A DNA stretch of 64,000 nucleotides from Tetragonia tetragonoides. Taxonomy: Eukaryota > Streptophyta > Magnoliopsida > Caryophyllales > Aizoaceae. The notes beneath the pieces were generated by a model. That model ran no database searches, had not been told where the DNA came from, and saw only the letters and a list, made by a program, of their open reading frames with translations. The DNA lies in NCBI GenBank assembly GCA_038025085.1, contig CM076145.1, forward strand, positions 12,683,000 to 12,746,999. The letters are read 5' to 3'. This document shows, in pieces, positions 1 to 12,939 of this stretch. Position numbers and translations under genes: made by a program. Position 1 is the stretch's first letter, and every line of letters begins with the position of its first letter.

Positions 1-1450
1 AAGAGCTTGAGTTCTTTTGTTATGTATATTAAGAGAAAGCACACAAATGCTTCGTTTGCATTCATTTGAGTGTGAAACTACACCAAGGATGTTTACAAGT
101 ACAAACATGCTTCAACTCAAGATTTTTAATGCATTTAGGCGTTTTAAAAGTTCATACGACTAGGGTGAAAGAGATTGAGTACTTTTTTTTTTGTATATTA
201 AGAGAAAGCACCCAAATGCTTTGTTTGCATTCATTTGAGTGATAAACTACACCAAGGATGTTTACAAGTACAAACAAGCTTCAACTCAAGCTTTTGAATG
301 CATTTAGGCGTTTTAAAAGCTCTTACGACTAGGGTGAAAGAGATTGAGTTCTTTTGTCTTGTATATTAAGAGAAAGCATCCAAATGCTTTGTTTGCATTC
401 ATTTGAGTGAGAAACTACACCAAGGATGTTTCCAAGTACAAAAAAGCTTCAACTCAAGCTTTTGCATGCATTTACGCGTTTTAACAGCTCTGATGACTAG
501 GGTGAAAGATATTGGGTTCTTTTGTGTTGTATATTAAGAGGAAGCACCCAAATGCTTTTTTTGCATTCATTTGAGTGAGAAACTACACCAAGGATGTTTA
601 CAAGTACAAACAAGCTTCAACTCCAACTTTTGAATGCATTTACTCGTTTTAAAACCTCATACGACTAGAGTGAATGAGATTGAGTTCTTTTGTGTTGTAT
701 ATTAAGAGAAAGCACCCAAATTCTTTGTTTGCATTCATTGGAGTGATAAACTACACCAAGGTTGTTTACAAGTACAAACAAACTTCAACTCAAGCTTTTG
801 AATGTATTTACGCGTTTTAACAGCTTTAACGACTAGGGTGAAATAGATTGACTGATTTTGTGTTGTATATTTAGTGAAAGAACCCTAATGCTTTCTTTGC
901 TTTCATTTGAGTGAGAAATTACACCAAGGATGTTTACAAGTAAAAACAAACTTCAGCTCAAGCTTTTGAATGCATTTACGCATTTTAACAGCTCTTACGA
1001 CAAGGGGGAAAGAGAATGTGTTCTTTTGTGTTGTATATTAAGAGAAAGCACACAAATACTTTGTTTACATTCATTTGAGTGTGAAACTACACCAAGGATG
1101 TTTACAAGAACAAACAAGCTTCAACTTAACCTTTTGAATGCATTTACGCGTTTTAACAGCTCTTACGACTAGGTGAAAGAGTTTGAGTTCTTTTGTGTTA
1201 TATATTAAGAGAAAGCACGCAATTGGTTTGTTTGCATTTATTTGAGTGTGAAGCTACACCAAGGATGTTTACAAGTACAAACAAGCTTCAACTCAAGCTT
1301 TTAAATAAATTTACTCGTTTTAACAGCTCTTACGACTAGGCGAAAAGAGATTTAGTTCTTTTGTGTTGTATATTAAGAAAAAAGCACACAAATGCTTTGT
1401 TTACATTAGTTTGTGTGTGATACTACACCAAGGTTGTTTACAAATACAAA

Positions 1451-4400
1451 CAAGCTTCAACTCAAGCTTTTGAATGCATTTACGCGTTTTAAAAGCTCAT
1501 ACGACAAGGGTGTAAGAGATTGAATTCTTTTGTGTTGTATATTATGAGAAAGCACCCAAATGCTTTGTTTGAATTCATTTGAGTGCGAAACTACACCAAG
1601 GTTGTTTACAAGTACAAACAAGGTTCCACTCAAGCTTTTGAATGCATTTACGCGTTTTAACAACTCTTACGACTAGGGTGAAATAGATTGAGTTCTTTTG
1701 TTTTGTATATTCAGCTAAAAGAATCCAAATGCTTTCTTTGCATTCATTTGAGTGAGAAACTACACCAAGGATGTTTAGAAGTACAAACAAACTTCAACTC
1801 AAGCTTTGGAATGCATTTACGCGTTTTAACAGCTCTTACGACTATGGGGAAAGAGAATGAGTTCTTTTGTGTTGTATATTAAGAGAAAGCACACAAATGC
1901 TTTGTTTACATTCATTTGAGTGTGAAACTACACCAAGGATGTTGACAAGCACAAACAAGCTTCAACTTAAGCTTTTGAATGCATTTACGCGTTTTAAAAG
2001 CTCATACGACAAGGGTGAAAGAGATTGAATTCCTTTGTGTTGTATATTATGAGAAAGCACCCAAATGCTTTGTTTGAATTCATTTGAGTGCGAAACTACA
2101 CCAAGGTTGTTTATAAGTACAAATAAGGTTCAACTCAAGCTTTTGAATGCATTTACGCGTTTTAACAGCTCTTACGACTAGGGTGAAATAGATTGACTTC
2201 TTTTGTTTTGTATATTCGACTAAAAGAATCCAAATGCTTTCTTTGCATTCATTTGAGTGAGAAACTACATCAAGGATGTTTACAAGTACAAACAAACTTC
2301 AACTCAAGCTTTTGAATGCATTTACGCGTTTTAACAGCTCTTACGACAATGGGGAAAGAGAATGAGTTCTTTTGTGTTGTATATTAATAGAAAGCACACA
2401 AATGCTTTGTTTACATTCATTTGAGTGTGAAACTACACCAAGGATGTTTACAAGCACAAACAAGCTTCAACTTAAGCTTTTGAATGCATTTACGCGTTTT
2501 GACAGCTCTTACGACTAGTTGAATAAGTTTCAGTTCTTTTGTGTTATATATTAAGAGAAAGCACCCAAATGCTTGGTTTGCATTCATTTCAGTGTGAAAC
2601 TACACCAAGGATGTTTACAAGTACAAACAAGCTTTAACTCATGCTTTTGAATGCATTTAGGCGTTTTAAAAGCTCATACGACTAGGGTGAAAAAGAGTGA
2701 GTTCTTTTGTGTTGTATATTAAAAGAAAGCACCCAAATGCTTTGTTTGCATTCATTTGAGTGAGAAACTATACCAAGGATGTTTACAAGTACAAACAAGC
2801 TTCAACTCAAGCTTTTGAATGCATTTACGCGTTTTAAAACCTCATACGACTAGGGTGAAAGAGAATGAGTTCTTTTGGGTTGTATATTAAGAGAAAACAC
2901 ACAAATGGTTTGTTTGCATTCATTTAATTTTGAAACTACACCAAGGATGTTTACAATTACAAACAAGTTTCGACTCAAGCTTTTGAATGCATTTACGCGT
3001 TTTAACAGCTCTTACGACTAGGTAAAGGAGATTGAGTTCTTTTGTGTTGTATATTAAGAGAAAGCACCCAAATACTTTGTTTGCATTCATGTGAGGAGAA
3101 ACTACAACAAGGATGTTTACAAGTACAAACAAGCTTCAACTCAAACTTTTGAATGCATTTAGGCGTTTTAAATGCTCATGCGACTAGGGTGAAAGAGATT
3201 GAGTTCTTTTGTTTTGTATATTAAAAGAAAGCACCCAAATGCTTTGTTTGCATTCATTTGAGTGAGAAACTACACCAAGGATGTTTACAAGGACAAACAA
3301 GCTTCAACTCAAGCTTTTGAATGCATTTACGCGTTTTAAAACCTCATACGACTAGGGTGAAAGAGATTGAGTTCTTTTCTGTTGTATATTAAGAGAAAGC
3401 ACCCAAATACTTTGTTTGCATTCATTTGAGTGAGAAACTACACCAAGAATGTTTACAAGTACAAACAAGCTTCAACTCAAGATTTTGAATGCATTTACGC
3501 GTTTTAAAAGCTCATATGACTAGGGTGAAAGAGATTGAGTTCTTTGTGGTTTATTTGAAGAGAAAGCACCCAAATGCTTTCTTTGCATTCATTTGAGTGG
3601 GAAACAACTCCAAGACTGTTTACAAGGACAAACAAGCTTCAACTCAAGCTTTTGAATGCATTTACGCGTTTTAAAAGCTCTTACGACGAGGCGAAAAGAG
3701 ATTGAGTTCTTTTGTGTTGTATATTAAAAAAAAGAACACAAATGCTTTTTTTACATTCATTTGCGTGTTAAACTACACCAAGAATGTTTACAACTACAAA
3801 CAAGCTTCATTTCAAGGTTTTGAATGCATTTACTCGTTTTAACAGCTCTTACGACTAGGGGGAAATTGATTGAGTTCTTTTGTTTTGTATATTCAGCTAA
3901 AAGAATCCAAATGCTTTCTTTGCATTCATTTGAGTGAGAAACTACACCAAGGATGTTTACAAGTACAAACAAACTTCAACTCAAGCTTTTGAATGCATTT
4001 ACGCGTTTTAACAGCTCTTACGACTAGGGGAAAAGAGATTGAGTTCTTTTGGGTTGTATATTAAGAAAAAGCACACAAATGCTTTGTTTACATTCATTTG
4101 AGTGTAAACTACACCAAGGATGTTTACAACTACAAACAAGCTTCGTTTCAAGCTTTTGAATGCACTTACGCGTTTTAAAACCTCATACGACAAGGGTGAA
4201 AGAGATTGAGTTCTTTTGTGTTGTATATTAAGAGAAAGCACACAAATGGTTTGTTTGCATTCATTTAATTGTGAAACTACACCAAGGATGTTTACGAGTA
4301 CAAACAAGCTTCAACTCAAGCTTTTGAATGCATTTACGCGTTTTAAAAGCACGTACGACTATGGTGGAAGAGATTAAGTTCCTTTGTGTTGTATATTAAG

Positions 4401-7400
4401 AGAACGCACCCAAATGCTTTGTTTGCATTCATTTGAGTGAGAAACTACACCAAGGATGTTTACAAGTACAAACAAGCTTCAACTCAAGCTTTTGAATGCA
4501 TTTACGCGTTTTAAAAGCTCATTTGACTAGGGTGAAAGAGATTGAGTTCTTTTGTGTTGTATATTAAGAGAAAGCACAAAAATGGTTTGTTTGCATTCAT
4601 TTAATTGTGAAACTACACCAAGGATGTTTACAAGTACAAACAAGCTTCAACTCAAGCTTTTGAATGCATTTAGGCGTTTTAAAAGCTCATTCGACTAGGG
4701 TGAAAAAGAGTGAGTTCTTTTGTGTTGTATATTAAGAGAAAGCACCCAAATGCTTTGTTTGCATTCATTTGAGTGAGAAACTATACCAAGGATGTTTACA
4801 AGTACAAACAAGCTTCAACTCAAGCTTTTGAATGCATTTACGCGTTTTAAAACCTCATACGACTAGGGTGAAAGAGAATGAGTTCTTTTGGGTTGTATAT
4901 TAAGAGAAAACACACAAATGGTTTGTTTACATTCATTTAATTGTGAAACTACACCAAGGATGTTTACAAGTACAAACAAGCTTCAACTCAAGCTTTTGAA
5001 TGCATTTACGCGTTTTAACAGCTCTTACGACTAGGTAAAGGAGATTGAGTTCTTTTGTGTTGTATATTAAGAGAAAGAACCCAAATACTTTGTTTGCATT
5101 CATGTGAGGAGAAACTACAACAAGGATGTTTACAAGTACAAACAAGCTTCAACTCAAACTTTTGAATGCATTTAGGCGTTTTAAATGCTCATGCGACTAG
5201 GGTGAAAGAGATTGAGTTCTTTTGTTTTGTATATTAAAAGAAAGCACCCAAATGCTTTGTTTGCATTCATTTGAGTGAGAAACTACACCAAGGATGTTTA
5301 CAAGGACAAACAAGCTTCAACTCAAGCTTTTGAATGCATTTACGCGTTTTAAAACCTCATACGACTAGGGTGAAAGAGATTGAGTTCTTTTGTGTTGTAT
5401 ATTAAGAGAAAGCACCCAAATACTTTGTTTGCATTCATTTGAGTGAGAAACTACACCAAGAATGTTTACAAGTACAAACAAGCTTCAACTCAAGATTTTG
5501 AATGGATTTACGCGTTTTAAAAGCTCATATGACTAGGGTGAAAGAGATTGAGTTCTTTGTGGTATATTTGAAGAGAAAGCACCCAAATGCTTTCTTTGCA
5601 TTCACTTGAGTGGGAAACAACACCAAGACTGTTTACAAGGACAAACAAGCTTCAACTCAAGCTTTTGAATGCATTTACGCGTTTTAACAGCTCTTACGAC
5701 GAGGCGAAAAGAGATTGAGTTCTTTTGTGTTGTATATTAAAAAAAAGAACACAAATGCTTTTTTTACATTCATTTGCGTGTAAAACTACACCAAGAATGT
5801 TTACAACTACAAACAAGCTTCATTTCAAGGTTTTGAATGCATTTACTCGTTTTAACAACTCTTACGACTAGGGGGAAATTGATTGAGTTCTTTTGTTTTG
5901 TATATTCAGCTAAAAGAATCCAAATGCTTTCTTTGCATTCATTTGAGTGAGAAACTACGCCAAGGATGTTTACAATTACAAACAAACTTCAACTCAAGCT
6001 TTTGAATGCATTTACGCGTTTTAACAGCTCTTACGACTAGGGGAAAAGAGATTGAGTTCTTTTGGGTTGTATATTAAGAAAAAGCCCACAAATGCTTTGT
6101 TTACATTCATTTGAGTGTAAACTACACCAAGGATGTTTACAACTACAAACAAGCTTCGTTTCAAGCTTTTGAATGCATTTACGCGTTTTAAAACCTCATA
6201 CGACAAGGGTGAAAGAGATTGAGTTCTTTTGTGTTGTATATTAAGAGAAAGCACACAAATGGTTTGTTTGCATTCATTTAATTGTGAAACTACACCGAGG
6301 ATGTTTACGAGTACAAACAAGCTTCAACTCAAGCTTTTGAATTCATTTACGCGTTTTAAAAGCACGTACGACTATGGTGGAAGAGATTGAGTTCCTTTGT
6401 GTTGTATATTAAGAGAACGCACCCAAATGCTTTGTTTGCATTCATTTGAGTGAGAAACTACACCAAGGATGTTTACAAGTACAAACAAGCTTCAACTCAA
6501 GCTTTTGAATGCATTTACGCGTTTTAAAAGCTCATTTGACTAGGGTGAAAGAGATTGAGTTCTTTTGTGTTGTATATTAAGAGAAAGCACACAAATGGTT
6601 TGTTTGCATTCATTTAATTGTGAAACTACACCAAGGATGTTTACAAGTACAAACAAGCTTCAACTCAAGCTTTTGAATGCATTTAGGCGTTTTAAAAGCT
6701 CATACGACTAGGGTGAAAAAGAGTGAGTTCTTTTGTGTTGTATATTAAGAGAAAGCACCCAAATGCTTTGTTTGCATTCATTTGAGTGAGAAACTATACC
6801 AAGGATGTTTACAAGTACAAACAAGCTTCAACTCAAGCTTTTGAATGCATTTACGCGTTTTAAAACTTCATACGACTAGGGTGAAAGAGAATGAGTTCTT
6901 TTGGGTTGTATATTAAGAGAAAACACACAAATGATTTGTTTGCATTCATTTAATTGTGAAACTACACCAAGGATGTTTACAAGTACAAACAAGCTTCAAC
7001 TCAAGCTTTTGAATGCATTTACGCGTTTTAACAGCTCTTACGACTAGGTAAAGGAGATTGAGTTCTTTTGTGTTGTATATTAAGAGAAAGAACCCAAATA
7101 CTTTGTTTGCATTCATGTGAGGAGAAACTACAACAAGGATGTTTACAAGTACAAACAAGCTTCAACTCAAACTTTTGAATGCATTTAGGCGTTTTAAATG
7201 CTCATGCGACTAGGGTGAAAGAGATTGAGTTCTTTTGTTTTGTATATTAAAAGAAAGCACCCAAATGCTTTGTTTGCATTCATTTGAGTGAGAAACTACA
7301 CCAAGGATGTTTACAAGGACAAACAAGCTTCAACTCAAGCTTTTGAATGCATTTACGCGTTTTAAAACCTCATACGACTAGGTTGAAAGAGATTGAGTTC

Positions 7401-9960
7401 TTTTGTGTTGTATATTAAGAGAAAGCACCCAAATACTTTGTTTGCATTCATTTGAGTGAGAAACTACACCAAGAATGTTTACAAGTACAAACAAGCTTCA
7501 ACTCAAGATTTTGAATGCATTTACGCGTTTTAAAAGCTCATATGACTAGGGTGAAAGAGATTGAGTTCTTTGTGGTTTATTTGAAGAGAAAGCACCCAAA
7601 TGCTTTCTTTGCATTCATTTGAGTGGGAAACAACACCAAGACTGTTTACAAGGACAAACAAGCTTCAACTCAAGCTTTTGAATGCATTTACGCGTTTTAA
7701 AAGCTCATACGACAAGGGTGTAAGAGATTGAATTCTTTTGTGTTGTATATTATGAGAAAGCACCCAAATGCTTTGTTTGAATTCATTTGAGTGCGAAACT
7801 ACACCAAGGTTGTTTACAAGTACAAACAAGGTTCCACTCAAGCTTTTGAATGCATTTACGCGTTTTAACAACTCTTACGACTAGGGTGAAATAGATTGAG
7901 TTCTTTTGTTTTGTATATTCAGCTAAAAGAATCCAAATGCTTTCTTTGCATTCATTTGAGTGAGAAACTACACCAAGGATGTTTAGAAGTACAAACAAAC
8001 TTCAACTCAAGCTTTGGAATGCATTTACGCGTTTTAACAGCTCTTACGACTGTGGGGAAAGAGAATGAGTTCTTTTGTGTTGTATATTAAGAGAAAGCAC
8101 ACAAATGCTTTGTTTACATTCATTTGAGTGTGAAACTACACCAAGGATGTTGACAAGCACAAACAAGCTTCAACTTAAGCTTTTGAATGCATTTACGCGT
8201 TTTAAAAGCTCATACGACAAGGGTGAAAGAGATTGAATTCCTTTGTGTTGTATATTATGAGAAAGCACCCAAATGCTTTGTTTGAATTCATTTGAGTGCG
8301 AAACTACACCAAGGTTGTTTACAAGTACAAATAAGGTTCAACTCAAGCTTTTGAATGCATTTACGCGTTTTAACAGCTCTTACGACTAGGGTGAAATAGA
8401 TTGACTTCTTTTGTTTTGTATATTCGACTAAAAGAATCCAAATGCTTTCTTTGCATTCATTTGAGTGAGAAACTACATCAAGGATGTTTACAAGTACAAA
8501 CAAACTTCAACTCAAGCTTTTGAATGCATTTACGCGTTTTAACAGCTCTTACGACAATGGGGAAAGAGAATGAGTTCTTTTGTGTTGTATATTAATAGAA
8601 AGCACACAAATGCTTTGTTTAAATTCATTTGAGTGTGAAACTACACCAAGGATGTTTACAAGCACAAACAAGCTTCAACTTAAGCTTTTGAATGCATTTA
8701 CGCGTTTTGACAGCTCTTACGACTAGTTGAATAAGTTTCAGTTCTTTTGTGTTATATATTAAGAGAAAGCACCCAAATGCTTGGTTTGCATTCATTTCAG
8801 TGTGAAACTACACCAAGGATGTCTACAAGTACAAACAAGCTTTAACTCATGCTTTTGAATGCATTTAGGCATTTTAAAAGCTCATACGACTAGGGTGAAA
8901 AAGAGTGAGTTCTTTTGTGTTGTATATTAAAAGAAAGCACCCAAATGCTTTGTTTGCATTCATTTGAGTGAGAAACTATACCAAGGATGTTTACAAGTAC
9001 AAACAAGCTTCAACTCAAGCTTTTGAATGCATTTATGCGTTTTAAAACCTCATACGACTAGGGTGAAAGAGAATGAGTTCTTTTGGGTTGTATATTAAGA
9101 GAAAACACACAAATGGTTTGTTTGCATTCATTTAATTGTGAAACTACACCAAGGATGTTTACAAGTACAAACAAGCTTCAACTCAAGCTTTTGAATGCAT
9201 TTACGCGTTTTAACAGCTCTTACGACTAGGTAAAGGAGATTGAGTTCTTTTGTGTTGTATATTAAGAGAAAGAACCCAAATACTTTGTTTGCATTGATGT
9301 GAGGAGAAACTACAACAAGGATGTTTACAAGTACAAACAAGCTTCAACTCAAGATTTTGAATGCATTTACGCGTTTTAAAAGCTCATATGACTAGGGTGA
9401 AAGAGATTGAGTTCTTTGTGGTTTATTTCAAGAGAAAGCACCCAAATGCTTTCTTTGCATTCATTTGAGTGGGAAACAACACCAAGACTGTTTACAAGGA
9501 CAAACAAGCTTCAACTCAAGCTTTTGAATGCATTTACGCGTTTTAACAGCTCTTACGACGAGGCGAAAAGAGATTGAGTTCTTTTGTGTTGTATATTAAA
9601 AAAAAGAACACAAATGCTTTTTTTACATTCATTTGCGTGTAAAACTACACCCAGAATGTTTACAACTACAAACAAGCTTCATTTCAAGGTTTTGAATGCA
9701 TTTACTCGTTTTAACAGCTCTTACGACTAGGGGGAAATTGATTGAGTTCTTTTGTTTTGTATATTCAGCTAAAAGAATCCAAATGCTTTCTTTGCATTCA
9801 TTTGAGTGAGAAACTACACCAAGGATGTTTACAAGTACAAACAAACTTCAACTCAAGCTTTTGAATGCATTTACGCATTTTTACAGCTCTTACGACTAGG
9901 GGAAAAGAGATTGAGTTCTTTTGGGTTGTATATTAAGAAAAAGCACACAAATGCTTTGTT
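1451..9960. repeat. 6208 bp large-scale satellite duplication
   Basis: The stretch beginning near 1451 recurs near 7659 with offset 6208 bp, about 37 monomers. Diagnostic variants (GACAAGGGTGTAAGAG, a GGTTCCACTC variant, a TTGACAAGCAC variant) occur in the same order in both copies. The second copy follows the first to about 9348, then skips two monomers (336 bp), and continues to about 9960. The two copies differ at only scattered bases, so the event is recent relative to ordinary monomer divergence. Confidence 0.85.
2690..7664. repeat. 12-monomer higher-order repeat, period 2013 bp
   Basis: Two full units (about 2690-4702 and 4703-6715) and a partial third (6716-7664) repeat with an exact 2013 bp offset, that is twelve monomers minus 3 bp. 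Anchor variants are GTGAAAAAGAGTGAG at about 2690, 4703 and 6716, CGTGTTAAACTAC or CGTGTAAAACTAC near 3765 and 5778, and ATGTGAGGAGAAAC near 3089, 5102 and 7115. Corresponding monomers in different units are almost identical, while neighbouring monomers within a unit differ clearly. A further partial unit follows the 6208 bp junction at about 8898. Confidence 0.88.
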
Positions 9961-12939
9961 TGCATTCATTTGAGTGAGAAACTACACCAATGATGTTTAC
10001 AAGTACAAACAAGCTTCAACTCAAACTTTTGAATGCATTTAGGCGTTTTAAAAGCTCCTACGACTAGGGTGAAAGAGATTGAGTTCTTTTGGGTTGTATA
10101 TTAAGAGAATGCACCCAAATGCTTTGTTTGCATTCATTTGAGTGAGAAACTACACCAAGGATGTATACAACTACAAACAAGCTTCAACTCAAGCTTTTGA
10201 ATGCATTTACGCGTTTTAGAACCTCATACGACTAGGGTGAAAGAGATTGAGTTCTTTTGTGTTGTATATTTAGAGAAAGCACACAAATGGTTTGTTTGTA
10301 TTCATTTGATTGTTAAACTACACCAATGATGTTTACAAGTACAAACAGGCTTCAACTCAAGCTTTTGAATGCATTTACGCATTTTAAAAGCTCTTACGAC
10401 TAGGTGAAAGAGATTGAGTTCTTTTGTGTTGTATATTAAGAGAAAGCACCCAAATACTTTGTTTCCATTCATTTGAGTGAGAAACTACACCAAGAATGTT
10501 TGCAAGTACAAAAAAGCTTCAACTCAAGCTTTTGAATGCATTTACGCGTTTTAAAAGCTCATTTGACTAGGGTGAAAGAGATTGAGTTCTTTTGTGTTGT
10601 ATTTTCAGAGAAAGCACCCAAAAGCTTTGTTTGCATTCCTTTGAGTGGGAAACTACACCTAGACTGTTTACAAGTACAAAGAAGCTTCAACTCAAGCTTT
10701 TGAATACATTTACGCGTTTTAACAGCTCTTACGACGAGGCGAAAAGAGATTGAGTTCTTTTGTGTTGTATATTAAGAGAAAGCACCCAAATACTTTGTTT
10801 GCATTCATTTGAGTTAGAAACTACACCAAGAATGTTTACAAGTACAAACAAGCTTCAACTCAAGCTTTTCAATGCATTTACGCGTTTTAAAAGCTCATAT
10901 GACTAGGGTGAAACAGATTGAGTTCTTTGTGGTTTATTTTAAGAGAAAGCACCCAAATGCTTTCTTTTCATTCATTTGAGTGAGAAACTACACCAAGGAT
11001 GTTTACAAGTACAAACAAGCTTCAACCCAAGCTTTTGAATGCATTTACGCGTTTTAACAGCTCTTACGACTAGGGTGAAAGAGATTGAGTTCTTTTGTGT
11101 TGTATATTAAGAGAAAGCACCCAAATGCTTTTTTGCATTTATTTGAGTGAGAAACTACACCAAGGATGTTTACAAGTACAAACAAGCTTCAACTCAAGCT
11201 TTTGAATGCATTTACGCGTTTTAACAGCTCTTACGACTAGGCGAAAAGAGATTGAGTTCTTTTGTGTTGTATATTAAGAGAAAGCACCCAAATACTTTGT
11301 TTGAATTCCTTTGAGTGAGAAACTACACCAAGAATGTTTACAAGTACAAACAAGCTTCAACTCAAGCTTTTCAATGCATTTACGCGTTTTAAAAGCTCAT
11401 ATGACTAGGGTGAAAGAGATTGAGTTCTTTTGTGTTGTATATTAATTGAAAGCACACAAATGGTTTGTTTGTATTCATTTGATTGTTAAACTACACCAAG
11501 GATGTTTACAAGTACAAACAGGCTTCAACTCAAGCTTTTGATTGCATTTACGCGTTTTAAAAGCTCTTACGACTAGGTGAAAGAGATTGAGTTCTTTTGT
11601 GTTGTATATTAAGAGAAAGCACCAAAATAATTTGTTTGCATTCATTTGAGTGAGAACCTAAACCAAGAATGTTTACAAGTACAAACAAGCTTCAACTCAA
11701 GCTTTTGAATGCATTTACGCGTTTTAAAAGCTCATATGACTAGGGTGAAAGAGATTGAGTTCTTTGTGGTATATTTTAAGAGAAAGCACCCAAATGCTTT
11801 CTTTGCATTCATTTGAGTGAGAAACTACACCAAGAATGTTTACAAGTACAAACATGCTTCAACTCAAGCTTTTGAATGCATTTACGCGTTTTAAAAGCTC
11901 ATATGACTAGGGTGAAAGAGATTGAGTTCTGTGTGGCTTATTTTAAGAGAAAGCACCCAAATGCTTTCTTTGCATTCATTTGAGTGGGAAGCTACACCAA
12001 GACTGTTTACAAGTACAAAGAAGCTTCAACTCAAGCTTTTGAATGCATTTACGCGTTTTAACAGCTCCTACAACTAGGCGAAAAGAGATTGAGTTCTTTT
12101 GGGTTTTATATTAAGAAAAACCACACAAATCCTTTGTTTGCATTCATTTGAGTGAGAAACTACAACAAGGATGTAAACAAGATTCAACTCAAAGTTTTGA
12201 ATGCATTTACGCGTTTTAAAACCTCATACGACTAGGGTGAAGGAGATTGAGTTCGTTTGTGTTGTATATTAAGAGAAAAGCACGCAAATGCTTTGCTTGC
12301 ATTCATTTGAGTGTGAAACTACACCAAGGATGTTTACAAGTACAAACAAGCTTCAACTCATGCTTTTGAATGCATTTAGGCGTTTTAAAAGCTCATACGA
12401 CTAGGGTGAAAGAGATTGAGTTCTTTTGTGTTGTATATTAAGAGAAAGCACCCAAATGCTTTGTTTGCATTCATTTGAGTGAGAAACAACACCAAGAATG
12501 TTTACAAGTACAAACAAGCTTCAACTCAAGCTTTTGAATGCATTTACGCGTTTCAAAACCTCGTACGACTAGGGTGAAAGAGATTGAGTTTTTTTGTGTT
12601 GTATATTAGGAGAAAGCATACAAATGCTTTCTTTGCATTCATTTGATTGAGAACCTACACCAAGGATGTTTACAAGTACAAACAAACTTCAACTCAAGCT
12701 TTTGAATGCATTTACTCGTTTTAATAGCTCTTACGACTGGGCGAAAAGAGATTTAGTTCTTTTGTGTTGTATATTGAGCTAAAAGAACCCAAATGCTTTC
12801 TTTGCATTCATTTGAGTGAGAACCTACACCAAGGATGTTTACAAGTACAAACAAGCTTCAACACAAGCTTTTGAATGCATTTACGCGGTTTAATAGCTCT
12901 TACGACTAGGCGAAAAGAGATTTAGTTCTTTTGTGTTGT

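Noticed and set aside
930..1172. Many 60-99 residue ORFs in the satellite, some recurring identically
   Set aside because: They are read-through frames of a tandem repeat; their recurrence follows the repeat period, with no start context or conserved protein pattern.
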